64,000 bases of DNA from Planctomycetota bacterium (GTDB lineage Bacteria; Planctomycetota; Phycisphaerae; UBA1845): NCBI GenBank assembly GCA_029558835.1, contig JAKQDH010000061.1, forward strand, positions 1 to 64,000, written 5' to 3'. The notes under the pieces are model-generated. The model did not search any database and was not told where the DNA came from. It saw only the letters and a program-made list of their open reading frames with translations. Position numbers and translations under genes: made by a program. Shown here piece by piece: positions 62,760 through 64,000 of the stretch (its first letter is position 1; the number at the start of each line of letters is the position of its first letter).

Positions 62760-63767
62760 TCAGCGTCCGGCGGCGCGACGCAGCGTGTCGGCCAGCATGG
62801 TGTTCGTGGTGAGCGACGCGTAGTCGATGGCGGAGCGTCCCTGCGCGTCGCGGGCGTTCACGTCCGCCCCGGCGGCGATGAGGACTTCCGCGACCCGCGT
62901 CAGTGCCTGGTCGACTTTGCGGTCACCGTGGGCACCACCGGCCAGCACGATCAGCGGCGTGGCCCCGCGGGCATTGCGGGCGTTCACCTCGGCGCCGTTC
63001 TTGAGCAGGACGTCGGCCACCGCGTGGCGGAATCGCCCGGCGGCCACGTGGAGCGGCGTGTCGCCCGCCTTGTCCACGGCCTTCACATCCGACCCGGCGG
63101 CGATCAACTCGGCGATGAGCTTGGTGTCCTCACCGGTGGCCGCCCAGTGCAACGCGGTGCGCTGGCGCTGGTCGCGGGCGGTCACGTCGGCCTTGGCCGC
63201 CAGGAGCAACTTCACCATATCGGCGCGGTCGAGCGCCGCGGCTACATGCAGCGCGGTCAGGCCCTCAGCGTCGGCAAGATTGACCTTCGCCTCGTGGGCG
63301 AGCAGCGCTTCGGTGACGGTCCGGCGGCGCTGCGTGTCGTCCTCGTTGTTCACCCCGGCGGCAGCGGCGAGGTGCAGGGGCGTCCTGCCCCGAGCGTCCT
63401 GCGCGTTCACGGGGGCCTTGTGCTTCAGGAGCAACTCGACCGCCGGCCCCTTGAACGCCTCAGCCGCCACGTGCAACGCCGCGCGGCCTTCCTCGTCTTG
63501 GGCCGCCACGTCCGCGCCTTGGCTCAGCAGTAAGTCCAGCATGGGCACTGGGTCCTTGGCCAGGGCGGCCGTGTGCAGCGGCGTCCGCCCCATCTCGTCG
63601 CGTGCCTGAAGGACCGCGGGCGAACGCTCGAGCAGAGTCCGCACCTGCTGGAGGTCGCCGCGCTGGGCGGCCACGTGGATGTTGTCCTCGACGCCGGGCG
63701 CCTGGCACCACGCCACGGCCGGTGTCAGCAGCACCGTTACGATCCAGGTCATTGTCATTCTGCTCAT
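62760..63767 (-). CDS. Secreted ankyrin-repeat protein
   Basis: 335 residues. A signal peptide (about 1-22) is followed by about eight ankyrin repeats of 33 residues with the standard Gly-x-Thr-Pro-Leu-His-x-Ala-Ala pattern (for instance RTPLHTAALA near 61, TALHVAAALD near 172). Ankyrin stacks bind other proteins; a periplasmic or external partner is implied by the signal peptide. One repeat near 145 carries a short insertion. The ATG at 63767 is a normal start. No neighbour helps to assign a role. Confidence 0.82.
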   Translation of the reverse strand: MSRMTMTWIVTVLLTPAVAWCQAPGVEDNIHVAAQRGDLQQVRTLLERSPAVLQARDEMGRTPLHTAALAKDPVPMLDLLLSQGADVAAQDEEGRAALHVAAEAFKGPAVELLLKHKAPVNAQDARGRTPLHLAAAAGVNNEDDTQRRRTVTEALLAHEAKVNLADAEGLTALHVAAALDRADMVKLLLAAKADVTARDQRQRTALHWAATGEDTKLIAELIAAGSDVKAVDKAGDTPLHVAAGRFRHAVADVLLKNGAEVNARNARGATPLIVLAGGAHGDRKVDQALTRVAEVLIAAGADVNARDAQGRSAIDYASLTTNTMLADTLRRAAGR

Positions 63768-63877
63768 GGGTTGCTCTCACTGCTCAGCGGGCTCGTCCGC
63801 TCATGCACCCTGTGTCCCCAGGCTCCGTGGCCGGGCGGCCGGCGGACCGACCGCCCTCGCGCGTGCCGCTTCCGGCT

Positions 63878-64000
63878 TTACATCAGTGGACCGGTCAACT
63901 CCGGCACGAAATCAACGAAGTCCTCCAGGTCGATCGTCCCGTCCACTGCGAAGTTGAAGGCCTGCCCGCACGCGCCGCCGGCCGGTTGGCCGAAGCAGTT
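63878..64000 (-). CDS. C-terminus of a dockerin-like secreted protein (partial)
   Basis: The last 40 codons of a minus-strand gene that begins beyond the window, ending in TAA at 63878. The sequence includes Val-Asp-Gly-Thr-Ile-Asp-Leu-Glu-Asp-Phe then Val-Asp-Phe and Leu-Thr-Gly-Pro, the second calcium-binding half of a planctomycete dockerin-like tail. The function of the main body is not visible. Confidence 0.65.
   Translation of the reverse strand, partial: NCFGQPAGGACGQAFNFAVDGTIDLEDFVDFVPELTGPLM

Noticed and set aside
1..64000. tRNA or rRNA genes
   Set aside because: I looked for T-loop-like GGTTCGAATCC segments with cloverleaf context and for rRNA core sequences and found none; a covariance-model scan would be decisive.

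Overview
This is a GC-rich, gene-dense chromosomal window that looks planctomycetal. The evidence is two proteins ending in the short dockerin-like aspartate motifs typical of planctomycete secreted proteins, a divergent sigma-70 factor without a clear region 3, a GldA/GldF/GldG/DUF4340 cluster, and envelope genes (Mla lipid transport, LpxH-like phosphatase) that imply an outer membrane. Species cannot be read from the sequence. I saw no rRNA, tRNA, CRISPR array, phage or insertion-sequence transposase.

Layout. 1-9.5 kb: tail of an unknown gene, a YciA-like thioesterase overlapping a family 2 glycosyltransferase, an mlaE-mlaF-mlaD operon, a DMT transporter, a HEAT-repeat protein with a small membrane partner, and a degenerate endo/exonuclease-phosphatase-like protein. 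9.6-14 kb: aat, then a DUF115 (Maf-type) glycosyltransferase overlapping a fusion of a nucleotidyltransferase-like domain, a cysteine-less radical-SAM-like domain and a SPASM domain. 14-23 kb: mnmE, trpD with a small zinc-ribbon gene, a pseudo-receiver/GGDEF-like/HD-GYP protein, acnA, a Trm112-like gene and rpsR. 23-31 kb: a membrane TPR protein, a sigma factor, a MacB-type permease and an ALDH7-type dehydrogenase. 31-33.6 kb is decayed: an orphan purD C-terminal fragment, a repeat block, a truncated PIN toxin start with an intact small partner gene, and a multi-TM protein. 33.7-46 kb: a HlyD/ATPase/ABC-2 exporter operon, an LpxH-like phosphatase and the gldA-gldF-gldG-DUF4340 cluster. 46-55 kb: a receiver-XRE regulator, a double VanZ protein, a lipoprotein, an exopolysaccharide-type sugar transferase, a secreted 13-repeat dockerin protein and a TGS GTPase. 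55.9-60.7 kb: a compact type III restriction-modification operon (mod, DUF4258, DUF2283, res). 60.7-64 kb: rarD, a PH-domain remnant, an ankyrin protein and the tail of another dockerin protein.

Two things stand out beyond the gene list. First, the spaces between genes are full of dispersed palindromic repeats of several families. One (called A here) has entered three coding regions in frame (mnmE, the TPR protein, and mod twice). Another (B) has constant ends and a variable middle, and lies on both sides of gldA and inside the HlyD-type exporter operon. Second, several enzymes have kept their fold but lost key residues (radical-SAM-like, receiver, GGDEF and EEP-like domains). The most system-like units are the restriction-modification operon with a toxin-antitoxin-like pair inside it, and the DUF115/SPASM pair, which is probably a protein glycosylation module.
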